Shown: positions 25,640-33,803, counted from the stretch's first letter. The stretch: 64,000 nt of DNA from Amphibiibacter pelophylacis (GCF_037688875.1 NZ_JAWDIE010000003.1:124001-188000); one strand, 5' to 3'. The notes: generated from the letters alone by a model not told the origin. Program-made: numbers and translations.

Positions 25640-26505
25640 ACGGCGACCGGCACCCCAAACACCATATACACCCAGGTGCCGCCCGCATCGCCGCGATAGG
25701 CCCCGGCAGCGCCATCCAGCTGCGCGGCTGCGGCGGTGTAGGCCCAGGCTTCGTCCTCGCTGCAGGCGATGCTGCGCATGGTCAGCGGCTCCATGCCATG
25801 CGCCAGCCCGTAGTCGCAGACCTTCTGCGCCGCACGGCGTAGCGGCTGCGGCACCGAGGGGTGATCCCAGCCCCACAAAAAACTGCCGCTGGCCGTGCTG
25901 TAAGTTCCCACCACCTGCACGGGCGCCTGCAGCACGCGGCCATCCGCAAAGGTGAAACGCAGCGAGCCCTCGTTCATCTCCAGATTCCACCGCGCTTCGG
26001 TGCCCAGGCCCCAATCCCGGCTGTTTTGAGCCGTCTGGGCCTGCAGCGCTTCCAGCGCCTGCTGCAAAAAGGGATCCGGGTTGACGGCGGCAGGCCGTTT
26101 CACCAACCCGCCCAGCAGATCGGCCACAGGGCTGTCGCTGCCCCCGTCGCCCGCTTCGTTGCTGTCGTCGTAATCATCCGGCTTGGTGTAGTCGTATTCG
26201 ATGTCGTATTTGCCGTCAGGGTAGAGCGTGAAAGTCAGGCCCCAGATACGGCGGCCTGTGGTGCGGAGAATTTCGTCGCGGAGGAAAAGGACGGCATCAA
26301 GCCCATCCCACATAGCCTCCGGATTTTTTGTGAACCCTCCTTTTTTCTCTTCCAAATCAGCATATAGAAGCCATTGATTAGCGCGCACCATTTTAGAAAA
26401 AATACTAAAATGTGCTTTAGCCACATCCCAATCCCTATTCTCAACAAACTCTACCAAATACGTCGCAAGCCTTTGATGGACTTCTTTGTTATCAAATAAT
26501 TGCAT
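25636..26505 (-). CDS. Fusion immunity protein: YezG-like N-domain plus DUF6882 C-domain
   Basis: A 289-residue protein. Residues ~1-115 resemble the YezG/DUF600 immunity family (YLVEFVENRDWDVAKAHF, then WGLTFTLYPDGKYDIEYDY). Residues ~140-289 resemble DUF6882 (WGLGTEARWNLEMNEGSLRF, VVGTYSTASGSFLWGWDHP). YezG neutralises the YeeF DNase of Bacillus; here the gene follows a frameshifted toxin of the same nuclease family by 6 bp. The first ~250 bp of coding DNA are AT-rich against a GC-rich background, which suggests horizontal transfer. The role of the DUF6882 half is unknown. Confidence 0.7.
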   Translation of the reverse strand: MQLFDNKEVHQRLATYLVEFVENRDWDVAKAHFSIFSKMVRANQWLLYADLEEKKGGFTKNPEAMWDGLDAVLFLRDEILRTTGRRIWGLTFTLYPDGKYDIEYDYTKPDDYDDSNEAGDGGSDSPVADLLGGLVKRPAAVNPDPFLQQALEALQAQTAQNSRDWGLGTEARWNLEMNEGSLRFTFADGRVLQAPVQVVGTYSTASGSFLWGWDHPSVPQPLRRAAQKVCDYGLAHGMEPLTMRSIACSEDEAWAYTAAAAQLDGAAGAYRGDAGGTWVYMVFGVPVAV

Positions 26506-26511
26506 ATATAA

Positions 26512-27237
26512 TTACTGCTCAAATCGAAAAGGAATAATTTCACCGCCAATCTCTGCCAACACGCGAAACTCACTCGGCCTTACGCCACCCGAAGCCGGAT
26601 ACCTCACATCAATCTTCACACTGACCGTTTTTCCTTCTTTCAGCTGCTTCCTCAAATAGGTATCCATCGCCTTCCAGTCATCACGGTTGAGTGTGGATGA
26701 CTGGGGAACGATATTGATGCCGTCCCCCGCACCGCCCAGACTGGCTGCGATCAAATGCCCGCCATCGTCACCTGCACAGCCTTTGGCTGCGGCACAGCCT
26801 TGCTGGTAGCGATTGCGCGCCATGGTCGTATCTGAAAGATCAGCGCTGACTTCTTTTCCAGATTTCCTCCGGTCAGAGCACTGTTCATCGTGGCCGAGGC
26901 CACGTTGTTGATGATGTTCTTGCCCAGATTGGCCGTAAACCCGGACATCTGCGGCGTGACCGCATCCAGCTTCAGCGCAGTGACCAGACCGTTCAGTGCG
27001 CCAGCCGTCACCATCCCGAGGGCCACGTTTTTCAGCGACTGCTCGCTGCCGAGCACCTGCAGGGTCTTGCTTTTGGTCGCTGCTCTGACTGCGCATGCCC
27101 AAGATAAAGCCCAGGCCGCTGCTGCGCTTGCTGAACTCATTGCTTGACGTGTTTTTATCCACAGTAGCGGTGACGCTGACGTTACCCTTGTCCACGATAA
27201 CGGCGCTTTTCCGCAGTGGCTGCGGCTGATTTGTCAA
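26512..27237 (-). pseudogene. Frameshifted orphan CdiA C-terminal toxin, Endonuclease_NS_2-type
   Basis: Three in-order pieces in two reading frames make one broken gene. The 5' piece (KSAVIVDKGNVSVTATVDKN) is CdiA/FHA-like. The middle piece (about 27085-26860, +1 shifted) reads SKTLQVLGSEQSLKNVALG and NLGKNIINNVASATMNSA. The 3' piece returns to the first frame with MARNRYQQGCAAAKGCAG, GDDGGHLIAASLGGAGDGIN and STLNRDDWKAMDTYL, the Endonuclease_NS_2/YeeF nuclease pattern with its catalytic DGGH. Shifts fall near 27085 and near 26855. The adjacent YezG-like immunity protein fits this toxin class. No start-proximal CdiA export region is present. Confidence 0.75.
26869..26960 (-). repeat. 92-bp cassette-shared block, copy in module 1
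   Basis: This 92-bp segment is nearly identical to 29101-29192 and encodes the pre-toxin sequence NLGKNIINNVASATMNSA in both. It lies upstream of two unrelated toxin ends and is a ready site for homologous exchange of toxin cassettes. Confidence 0.8.
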
Positions 27238-27360
27238 ACAACCCGTTATGTTGAAGTGCCCAACAGGTGAGTTAACCCGCAGTCCCTGCTAGGTCGGAGC
27301 GGGCTCGATGCCCGGCCTGGCCTGTCTTCTCAGCTTTGCGCGCAGCGCCTAGAACAATGA

Positions 27361-27651
27361 CTAAACCTTGACTATTACCTCGAATTCTGGCCCGAGCTCC
27401 TCCCTAAGTTGCTCCGCCAATCGAGTCGCCTGTTGCTTGAACTCAACCTCATCCGCTTCGCTCTTGAAGCCCGAGTCCGGTGGGTAGTCGTGATTAAGTG
27501 TTTGATCAAATGCACGCGCCCAATCAGCAAGAAGTTGCCTTACCTCTTGAGACAGCGGCAAATCATTCGGATCGATGTCTCCAACTTCTTCTCCTGATGC
27601 ATGCCAAAGCGGGAAGCATCCATAGTCAGTCATAAGTTTGATTATTTTCAT
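27361..27651 (-). CDS. Small acidic protein, probable immunity protein
   Basis: A 96-residue acidic protein starting MKIIKLMTDYGCFPLWHAS. The central PLSQEVRQLLADWARAFDQTL helix and a C-terminal strand (ELGPEFEVIVKV) suggest a compact alpha/beta fold. Its ATG overlaps the upstream toxin stop (ATGA), the layout expected of a cognate CdiI. I recall similar proteins beside CDI toxins, but cannot name the family. It would bind and block the toxin encoded at 27648-29135. Confidence 0.6.
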   Translation of the reverse strand: MKIIKLMTDYGCFPLWHASGEEVGDIDPNDLPLSQEVRQLLADWARAFDQTLNHDYPPDSGFKSEADEVEFKQQATRLAEQLREELGPEFEVIVKV

Positions 27652-29135
27652 TTAATACTTCCCCTCGGATTTGCGTCAACAATAAAACCGTTGTCAGAAA
27701 TTGTGATGGCAAATCGCCTTGGTTGTCCATTAATCACAGTTTCAAAAATCGGACGGCCAACACCAACACCCTGATAGCCCACGATTTTTCCTTGACTCAC
27801 GGCCTGCATCACAACATTGGGAATTTCTGCCGGGCTAACACCAATGTTAGCAAAATCATTGGCGTGTTCCCCAACGATGTGCTGCAATCCTGCGCGAGAA
27901 TTTTCGGTCTCAAGAAAGACGACTTGGCCATTCGGACCACGTGCAGTGGCGATCACATTTTCAGGTGTGAACTTCACCCCATTTGCAGTTAGTTCGTTCA
28001 GGAGAATTGTACTGACTCCCCCATTTGCCCCTCTAACCGCATTATTACCCACCCCCAACTCGACCTTGGTCGCCGTCGCCGATTCTTGCAAGCCTGCGGC
28101 TTTCTGAGCTTCATTCGTTTGATCCACGGCCTTCAACAACTGGCGGGCTTCGGCTAATTTCTCCGCAACCTTGACCGAGTTCCCCGCTTCGTAAAGCGCC
28201 TTCGCTTCCCGGATCGCTACCTTGGCTCCATCACCTATCGGGCCAAGTACCCCCAGCCCCGCCAGAACATAATCCAGCTTTGTCTGTGCCTCGGCAAATG
28301 CCTTGACATCGCCCACCCCGGGCGTCATGTCCAGCGTCAGGTTACCCATAAACCGGATCAGATCGGCCGCTTTGGCAATGCCTTGCGCATCATAGTGCGG
28401 CACGTTCAGCAGCGGCCTGAAACTCGCTTTCTCCGATGCCGCACTGTACTCATCCAGCCCAGGTCGTGATGACTCGGCCCCTTGGCCCGTGTAGCTCTTC
28501 AATGCCTCCTGCATGTGCGCATACCGAGCAGAGCATTCGGCACTGGCCCCATCAGCGTAGCAGGCCGCCTTGAGCTTTGCATCAAGCTCACGGTCGAGCT
28601 CATTCCACCGGTCACGGGCAGCGCACGCCTGCTTGTCACCCTGCTGGCAGGCCTGCGCAGCCTTCAGCCTGGCCTCGTTCCCGATGTGGCTGAGGTAGTT
28701 GTTCTGCGCCGCATTCGCTGCCGTCACCGCCGCCATGTTCACGCTGGCAGCGTCCCCGCTACCCGTCAGCGCCACTCCCGCTCCCGCCATCAGCGAGGCA
28801 AACGCCACCGTGTCCTGCGCGCCTGCGCTGCCTGTCGGGTTGTACCACCGTGCCGCCAGCTCGCCGATCACGGCGCCCCTGGCCCCGGCACCGCAACCTT
28901 CGCTGTCCCCCTGCCCGGCAGCCCCCGCCGCGCAGCCCAGCAGCGCGTGCGCCAGCGCCTGTCCGGCCGGGTTCAGCTGCGCGGGCTGGCCGGGCCCGCC
29001 GGGAACTGTCATGTCCCCAATGAACTGCGCGCCAAAGGCCGCTCCGGTACTGGTCACCGCACCCACCAGCGCGGTTTTCAGACCCGCCTCCAGATCCCCT
29101 CCGGTCAGGGCACTGTTCATCGTGGCCGAGGCCAC
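27648..29135 (-). CDS. Orphan CdiA C-terminal toxin module, possible BECR-fold RNase end
   Basis: A 495-residue reading from an internal ATG; the open frame continues upstream to about 29230 with VTPQTSGFSANLGKN before a stop. It is therefore the tail of a CdiA-like protein without its export region. Order: shared pre-toxin block, RGAVIGELAARWYNPTGSA, then TAANAAQNNYLSHIGN (a VENN-like boundary), a pre-toxin segment DMTPGVGDVKAFAEAQ, and a C-terminal domain with FLETENSRAGLQHIVGEH and ITISDNGFIVDANPR. The GLQHI..H pattern recalls BECR-fold nucleases of phage MuF/PBECR proteins; that assignment is inference. The stop overlaps the immunity gene start. Confidence 0.7.
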   Translation of the reverse strand: MASATMNSALTGGDLEAGLKTALVGAVTSTGAAFGAQFIGDMTVPGGPGQPAQLNPAGQALAHALLGCAAGAAGQGDSEGCGAGARGAVIGELAARWYNPTGSAGAQDTVAFASLMAGAGVALTGSGDAASVNMAAVTAANAAQNNYLSHIGNEARLKAAQACQQGDKQACAARDRWNELDRELDAKLKAACYADGASAECSARYAHMQEALKSYTGQGAESSRPGLDEYSAASEKASFRPLLNVPHYDAQGIAKAADLIRFMGNLTLDMTPGVGDVKAFAEAQTKLDYVLAGLGVLGPIGDGAKVAIREAKALYEAGNSVKVAEKLAEARQLLKAVDQTNEAQKAAGLQESATATKVELGVGNNAVRGANGGVSTILLNELTANGVKFTPENVIATARGPNGQVVFLETENSRAGLQHIVGEHANDFANIGVSPAEIPNVVMQAVSQGKIVGYQGVGVGRPIFETVINGQPRRFAITISDNGFIVDANPRGSIK

Positions 29136-29192
29136 GTTGTTGATGATGTTCTTGCCCAGGTTGGCCGAAAACCCGGACGTCTGCGGCGTGAC
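29101..29192 (-). repeat. 92-bp cassette-shared block, copy in module 2
   Basis: It matches 26869-26960 with few substitutions. Immediately on its 5' coding side (above 29192) the sequence switches abruptly to AT-rich DNA that belongs to the next cassette, marking a recombination join. Confidence 0.8.
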
Positions 29193-29255
29193 TTCCTGAG
29201 AATATTGCGGCCCAATTATTTTTACGAATTATTCATTCAAACAAATTACAGGCTG

Positions 29256-30128
29256 TCAAATCGAATCCGGCCTCTTTGGCGACAGATGTGCATAAGGCTC
29301 GCAAAATGGCTGCCAAATATCAAAATCGCGCATGAACGGCCAAGGCTCGTCGTAATTCGGCAAAGGGTTGACAGGCAGCCATTCTTTAGGGATCCACGGC
29401 GTATCAAGTTCCAGCTCGTAACCAGCACGCCATGCTAATTTAGCAAAAATGGTCGCATACGAATCAATTAAGTCCCAAGTAATTCCTGATTGCTGCAAAT
29501 AGCGTTTTCTGCGCACTGCTGGGGTCACCATCTCCAGAAGCACTGCCTTCATGGCAGAGCTGTCACCTGCCGCCAACGCCAGATAAAATCGGTGATCAAT
29601 CAAACCAGACCGATCTTTCGTGATCTGGTTTTCCATGGATAGGATTCGCTCACTGCGCTCCCCCAGCTCATCCCAGCGAGCATTCAGTGCCAGCCACGAT
29701 TGATATTGATTAAACATCCAACTTTTTTCATCATTTTTATCAAATTTAGTGACTTTTTCAGGTAACTCATAAAGCAAATCAAATTGTCGACACCATTCAA
29801 TTGCCTCATGATTATCGCTAATCAAAGGCCACAATAGGTCCTCAAACAAGTAGAATTCTCGTGTCTCATGAATCAAAGCTATTCGCGCTTTTGCCGACAA
29901 GAAGGCCCATTGCTTCAGTGATCTTTGATTTTTCTCTTTAAAATAAGCCAACATCGATCGAACCTTACAATCACTGGAGAGTGTTCGCAGACACCCTTCG
30001 CGCGACCCTTGACCAGTTGCAAGCAGTACATTTCTTTCTTCAAAAACATCCAGCTGCTCTGGCGTCATTCTTTTCAGCAAGCTCGTCAACCCGCGCGCTT
30101 TACTTTCAGTGTAATTTTTTAGATTCAT
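29256..30128 (-). CDS. Imm49-family immunity protein (copy A)
   Basis: A 290-residue, mostly helical protein starting MNLKNYTESKARGLTSLLKR. It has the Imm49 features YQSWLALNARWDELGERSERIL, IDHRFYLALAAGD and the C-terminal PWPFMRDFDIWQPF. It begins 14 bp after the toxin stop at 30143, so it is the cognate immunity gene. About 60 percent identical by eye to the second copy at 31648. Base composition is clearly AT-richer than the surrounding genome. Confidence 0.82.
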   Translation of the reverse strand: MNLKNYTESKARGLTSLLKRMTPEQLDVFEERNVLLATGQGSREGCLRTLSSDCKVRSMLAYFKEKNQRSLKQWAFLSAKARIALIHETREFYLFEDLLWPLISDNHEAIEWCRQFDLLYELPEKVTKFDKNDEKSWMFNQYQSWLALNARWDELGERSERILSMENQITKDRSGLIDHRFYLALAAGDSSAMKAVLLEMVTPAVRRKRYLQQSGITWDLIDSYATIFAKLAWRAGYELELDTPWIPKEWLPVNPLPNYDEPWPFMRDFDIWQPFCEPYAHLSPKRPDSI

Positions 30129-30142
30129 AATTAGTTAAATTT

Positions 30143-31543
30143 TCACACGGGACTTCTGGGGTCGACCCGAACAATCTTTAACTCACCTGTAAATTTGTCA
30201 AGAAAAGTCACTGCCTTGATCAAGGTTCCATTATTCATGGCTTTTGATATCGCGATAGCCGAGGGGGAGCCATCTAATCGATCCACAACCGCCTCTAGCG
30301 ATGGATTTGACAATTGCATTACCGCGCTTTTATAGTAAGCAGTGCCAGCGGCATTTGCATCCAAAGCAACCGAACCAGTCTTCGCCAACTGTTTACTGTC
30401 AAGAACCATTGTCATAGTCTTTCCGGTTTGCGAATCCACGAACTGGATCACATGATCAAGTCCATTATTGCCGCTATACTTTGTTCCACTCAGCACCTTG
30501 ATATTCGGGTCAGAAGCAAGCAGACTCGACACCAGCGATTCTGTCTTTGTTCCCAGCCGGTCACCATTGGCGATGATGTCCTGCATCATCAGTGTCTGAT
30601 CCCAGGTCCTGGGAGGAACAATTACCGCTTCACCCAGCTTGGCTTTGTTCAGATAGCCCGAGGCTGTTGGAACTTTAACCGCTTTGGCCGCCGACTCTTC
30701 GATCCTGCTCAGAATCGAGACTTCCCGGACCAGATCGTCGGCCAGCGCAGCTTTCTTCCCCGGCTCAGGAATAAAAACAGACGCCATGGCGCCCATCGCC
30801 GCGCCGATCTGCTTCTCATCCCCGGACTCAAGGGCAGACGCAAGGCTGTTTCGCAGCTTCTGACTGGATAGGTCGACCAGCTGCTCGTATTTTTCGGCAT
30901 TCTGCGCGATCCAGGCGGCAGCACGCTTGACATCATCCGCTCTGGCCGTCACGCCATCCCATGCAGCATTCGGATCGCTCACAAGCTGACTGATGAACGT
31001 GGCAGCATCGGCATAGGGCTGCACAAGCGAGACCAGAGTACCCTTGCCCGTCTCGAAAAGCAGGCTGCCCGAGCTGAGGCCTCCAGCGGCCTGGCTGATC
31101 GTATGCAGCCCATCCGCGCTCACGATGATCGACAGGCGGGCATCGCGCACAATCTCCGCCGCTGCGCTGCGCACTTTCTGCTGCTCGGTCTGGCAGGCCG
31201 CTGCATTATTCCCGTTGCAGGCCTGGCGCAGGATGCCATCACGCGCCTTGTCCAGCGCATCAACTGCTTTCAGCTGCGCATCCTTGTCCTGACGGCAGGC
31301 TTCGTCCCTGCAGCTGGAACGCTCGGATTCGAGCTGCTTCTTGCGCAGGATATCGGCATGCGCCAGCCAGTTGTTCTGCGCCGCATTCGCCGCCGTCACC
31401 GCCGCCGTGTTCACGCTGGCAGCGTCCCCGCGACCCGTCAGCGCCACTCCCGCTCCCGCCATCAGCGAGGCAAACGCCACCGTGTCCTGCGCGCTTGCGC
31501 TGCCCGTCGGGTTGTACCACCGCGCAGCCAGCTCGCCGATCAC
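30143..31543 (-). CDS. Orphan CdiA C-terminal toxin, PD-(D/E)XK-like (copy A)
   Basis: A 466-residue reading from a GTG (MIGELAARWYNPTGSA). The frame is open upstream to about 31640 (PAVSPENIAAGAAGQG) and then stops, so no CdiA export region is attached. The VENN-like boundary TAANAAQNNWLAHAD is at residues ~50-62. A ~270-residue helical pre-toxin region follows, then SGTKYSGNNGLDHVIQFVD and MTMVLDSKQL, a spacing of Asp ... Asp-x-Lys-x-Gln that fits a PD-(D/E)XK-type nuclease; the fold is inferred. It is followed by Imm49 copy A. Residues ~50-385 are almost the same as in the toxin at 32592-33800. Confidence 0.72.
   Translation of the reverse strand: MIGELAARWYNPTGSASAQDTVAFASLMAGAGVALTGRGDAASVNTAAVTAANAAQNNWLAHADILRKKQLESERSSCRDEACRQDKDAQLKAVDALDKARDGILRQACNGNNAAACQTEQQKVRSAAAEIVRDARLSIIVSADGLHTISQAAGGLSSGSLLFETGKGTLVSLVQPYADAATFISQLVSDPNAAWDGVTARADDVKRAAAWIAQNAEKYEQLVDLSSQKLRNSLASALESGDEKQIGAAMGAMASVFIPEPGKKAALADDLVREVSILSRIEESAAKAVKVPTASGYLNKAKLGEAVIVPPRTWDQTLMMQDIIANGDRLGTKTESLVSSLLASDPNIKVLSGTKYSGNNGLDHVIQFVDSQTGKTMTMVLDSKQLAKTGSVALDANAAGTAYYKSAVMQLSNPSLEAVVDRLDGSPSAIAISKAMNNGTLIKAVTFLDKFTGELKIVRVDPRSPV
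30437..31417 (-). repeat. ~980-bp direct repeat inside toxin copy A
   Basis: It matches 32823-33803 at a constant offset of 2386 bp with only scattered differences, for example the shared CCGCTATACTTTGTTCCACT near 30471 and 32857. It covers the VENN-like boundary and the pre-toxin region, and ends where the toxin tails diverge. Confidence 0.85.
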
Positions 31544-31647
31544 GGCGCCCCTGGCCCCGGCACCGCAGCCTTCGCTGTCCCCCTGGCCAGCAGCCCCCGC
31601 CGCAATGTTTTCAGGACTGACAGCAGGCTCGGGACCCGGTCAATCGA

Positions 31648-32523
31648 TCATGTCAGCCGCTGTGGTCTTTTCGGTGACAGATGTGCATAAGGCTCGGAGA
31701 AAGGCTGCCAAATATTAAAATCGCGCATGAAAGGCCAAGGCTCTTCGTAATGCGGCAAAGGCTTGACGGGCAGCCAATCCCGTGGAATCCAAGGTGTGTC
31801 CAAATCCAATTCGTAACCAGCGCGCCAAGCCAATTTTGCAAAAATTACAGCATAGGAATCAATCAAATTCCAAGTGACGCCTGATTGTTGCTCCTGCCGA
31901 ATTTTTCTTTCCCTCGGAGATACCTTCTCCAACAGGACAGAGGTCATTCCCGCCTTGTCGCCTTTGGCCAGTGCCAGATAGAAACGGTGGTCAATCAGAT
32001 ACGAGCGGTCTTTCTTGATCTGCTCTTGCATTCCCAAGATGCGTTCGCAACGCTCACCCAGCTCATCCCAACGGGCGTTGAGTGCCAACCACGACTGGTA
32101 GCGGTAAAACATCCAGTTCTTAGGATCGTCTTTGTCGCCACCAATAACACTTTTCGACAACTCATACGGTAGTTTGAACTGACGGTACCAATCAATCACC
32201 TCCTCGTTATCGCCGATCAATGGAGAAAGCAGGTCTTCAGTCAAATAGTCGTTTAGCGTATCATGCTCACACATGATACGAGCTTTGGCCGCCAAGTACG
32301 CCCACTGCTTCATATTCGCCGTGTCGTCATCGCGGAAGTAGGCAAGCATAGATCGAACAAGGCAATCACTTGAAAGATTACCCAAACACCCAGAGCGCGA
32401 CCCTTGTCCTGTTTCGAGCATGTGATTTCGTGTCTCGAACCATTCCAAGCCTTCACTTGTCATAAAGTTCAATAATCCGAAAACTCCACGCGATTTTATT
32501 TTCTCATAGTTTTTCAAGTTCAT
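31648..32523 (-). CDS. Imm49-family immunity protein (copy B)
   Basis: A 291-residue helical protein (MNLKNYEKIKSRGVFGLLNF). It shares with copy A the YQSWLALNARWDELGERCERIL and IDHRFYLALAKGD segments and the PWPFMRDFNIWQPF end. It starts 10 bp after the original stop (32534) of the toxin copy B. It remains intact although that toxin has acquired an early stop, as expected when immunity is retained by selection. Confidence 0.82.
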   Translation of the reverse strand: MNLKNYEKIKSRGVFGLLNFMTSEGLEWFETRNHMLETGQGSRSGCLGNLSSDCLVRSMLAYFRDDDTANMKQWAYLAAKARIMCEHDTLNDYLTEDLLSPLIGDNEEVIDWYRQFKLPYELSKSVIGGDKDDPKNWMFYRYQSWLALNARWDELGERCERILGMQEQIKKDRSYLIDHRFYLALAKGDKAGMTSVLLEKVSPRERKIRQEQQSGVTWNLIDSYAVIFAKLAWRAGYELDLDTPWIPRDWLPVKPLPHYEEPWPFMRDFNIWQPFSEPYAHLSPKRPQRLT

Positions 32524-32591
32524 GGCAAGTTCACTCAGCGCTTTGGGGTGTTAGGTACTGCAACTCGAACAATTTTCAACTCGCCAGTGGA

Positions 32592-33800
32592 TTAATCCAC
32601 AAAAGCAGCTGCTTTCACAAGCGTCTGATTTGCAATCGCTCGTTGCAAGATGAGGCCGATGGGTGAGCCTTGCCCAGTTAACCGCTGCCCAATCACCCCC
32701 AAAGAACCGTCTGACAACTGCATCACACCACCAGCAGCCTTCGGCTCCAGGCTGGTCGAACCACTTCGATCCAATTGCTTGCTATCAATCACCATGGTTT
32801 TGGTCACGCCATCTGCCGGATCAACAAACTGGATCACAAGATCAAGTCCATTATTGCCGCTATACTTTGTTCCACTCAGCACCTTGATATTCGGGGCAGA
32901 AGCAAGCAAACTCGACACCAGCGATTCTTTCTTTGTTCCCAGCCGGTCACCATTGGCGATGATGTCCTGCATCATCAGTGTCTGATCCCAGGTCCTGGGA
33001 GGAACAATCACCGCTTCGCCCAACTTGGCTTTGTTCAGATAGCCCGAGGCTGTTGGAACTTTAACCGCTTTGGCCGCCGACTCTTCAATCCTGCTCAGGA
33101 TAGAGACTTCCCGCACCAGATCGTCGGCCAGCGCAGCTTTCTTCCCCGGCTCAGGTATAAAAACAGACGCCATGGCGCCCATCGCCGCGCCGATCTGCTT
33201 CTCATCCCCGGACTCAAGGGCAGACGCAAGGCTATTTCGCAGCTTCTGACTGGATAGGTCGACCAGCTGCTCGTATTTTTCGGCATTCTGCGCGATCCAG
33301 GCGGCAGCACGCTTGACATCATCCGCTCTGGCCGTCACGCCATCCCATGCAGCATTCGGATCGCTCACAAGCTGAACGATGAACGTGGCAGCATCCGCAT
33401 AGGGCTGCACAATAGAGACCCGAGTACCCTTGCCCGTCTCGAAAAGCAGACTGCCCACGCTCATGCCGCCAGCGGCCTGGCTGATCGTGTGCAGCCCGTC
33501 CGCGCTCACGATGATCGACAGGCGGGCATCGCGCACAATCTCCGCTGCTGCGCTGCGCACTTTCTGCTGCTCGGCCTGGCAGGCCGTTGGATTATTCCCG
33601 GTGCAGGCCTGGCGCAGGATGGCATCACGCGTCTTGTCCAGCGCATCAACTGCTTTCAGCTGCGCGTCCTTGTCCTGACGGCAGGCTTCGTCCCTGCAGC
33701 TGGCCCGCTCGGATTCAAGCTGCTTCCTGCGCAGGATATCGGCATGCGCCAGCCAGTTGTTCTGCGCCGCATTCGCCGCCGTCACCGCCGCCGTGTTCAC
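32592..33800 (-). CDS. Orphan CdiA C-terminal toxin, PD-(D/E)XK-like (copy B), nonsense-truncated
   Basis: A 402-residue reading from a GTG (MNTAAVTAANAAQNNWLAHAD); in-frame sequence above 33800 meets a TGA after only a few codons. It is paralogous to copy A up to SGTKYSGNNGLDLVIQFVD and then diverges, keeping TKTMVIDSKQL. The reading ends at TAA (32592-32594), but the next codons STGELKIVRVAVPNTPKR align with FTGELKIVRVDPRSPV of copy A, and the natural stop is TGA at 32534. The TAA therefore removes the last 19 residues. Whether the truncated protein is toxic is unknown. Confidence 0.72.
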   Translation of the reverse strand: MNTAAVTAANAAQNNWLAHADILRRKQLESERASCRDEACRQDKDAQLKAVDALDKTRDAILRQACTGNNPTACQAEQQKVRSAAAEIVRDARLSIIVSADGLHTISQAAGGMSVGSLLFETGKGTRVSIVQPYADAATFIVQLVSDPNAAWDGVTARADDVKRAAAWIAQNAEKYEQLVDLSSQKLRNSLASALESGDEKQIGAAMGAMASVFIPEPGKKAALADDLVREVSILSRIEESAAKAVKVPTASGYLNKAKLGEAVIVPPRTWDQTLMMQDIIANGDRLGTKKESLVSSLLASAPNIKVLSGTKYSGNNGLDLVIQFVDPADGVTKTMVIDSKQLDRSGSTSLEPKAAGGVMQLSDGSLGVIGQRLTGQGSPIGLILQRAIANQTLVKAAAFVD

Positions 33801-33803
33801 GTT
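32823..33803 (-). repeat. ~980-bp direct repeat inside toxin copy B
   Basis: Second copy of the block at 30437-31417. Homology stops at about 33803, where the sequence turns into unrelated DNA (GCGCCAGATCACCCGGCC), so the upstream part of this cassette was lost. Confidence 0.85.
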
